Source: Leptolyngbyaceae cyanobacterium SM1_3_5 (lineage in GTDB: Bacteria; Cyanobacteriota; Cyanobacteriia; Elainellales; Elainellaceae). Taken from it: DNA of 6,894 nucleotides. The notes under the pieces were generated by a model. It saw only the letters and a list, made by a program, of their open reading frames with translations. It was not told where the DNA came from and searched no databases. This document shows positions 6,872 through 6,894 of this stretch, in pieces. A program made the position numbers and the translations under genes. Each line of letters opens with the position of its first letter. Position 1 is the stretch's first letter. The stretch covers positions 1-6,894 of the forward strand of contig JAAUTJ010000257.1 in assembly GCA_012031475.1 (NCBI GenBank), given 5' to 3'.

Positions 6872-6894
6872 CTGCCAAAGGCGATCGACATCTA

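Noticed and set aside
6235..6891. Long minus-strand ORF opposite the Ig-repeat gene (218 codons)
   Set aside because: It mirrors the codon bias of the repeats; the plus-strand frame has clear Ig domains and this one has only low-complexity hydrophobic sequence.

Overview
The window looks like chromosomal DNA from a filamentous or otherwise large-genome cyanobacterium. Exact copies of the cyanobacterial HIP1 octamer GCGATCGC lie at 654, 3503, 3776, 5846 and 6852, against roughly 0.1 expected by chance, and CGATCG cores are scattered throughout. The protein types agree: a multi-domain hybrid kinase with a cyanobacterial-style sensor, a composite response regulator, and a very long Ig-repeat exoprotein. 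I cannot name the genus.

Layout. (1) 1-1626, plus strand: a response regulator cut by the left edge. Its order is receiver, OmpR/PhoB-type winged helix, second receiver, degenerate GGDEF. (2) 1623-3633, minus strand, tail-to-tail with (1): a hybrid histidine kinase split into an N-terminal PAS-like sensor ORF (3151-3633) and a catalytic ORF (1623-3119) carrying HisKA, HATPase_c, REC and Hpt. The break is a run of about four single-base indels between 3171 and 3243. Three of them look like one missing A in short A-runs, so this is either a recent pseudogene or a sequencing/assembly error. (3) 3634-4012: a 379-bp divergent intergenic region with three inverted repeats and a Shine-Dalgarno site. 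(4) 4013-6871, plus strand: a choice-of-anchor L-like N-terminal domain followed by about seven tandem bacterial Ig-like repeats. The last repeat is cut by a stop codon that two nearby compensating indels would remove, so the real protein probably runs past the right edge.

How the parts may fit together: the kinase and response regulator form a plausible phosphorelay (His to Asp to His in the kinase, then Asp in the regulator) ending in DNA binding. The Ig-repeat protein is a probable secreted or surface adhesin/matrix protein. It is divergent from the kinase, and regulation of it by this phosphorelay is only a guess from adjacency. I saw no tRNA, rRNA, CRISPR array or insertion sequence. The most distinctive points are the degenerate first receiver and GGDEF domains of the regulator, the indel cluster and fresh 15-bp triplication in the kinase, the structured leader, and the recoverable 3' end of the adhesin.
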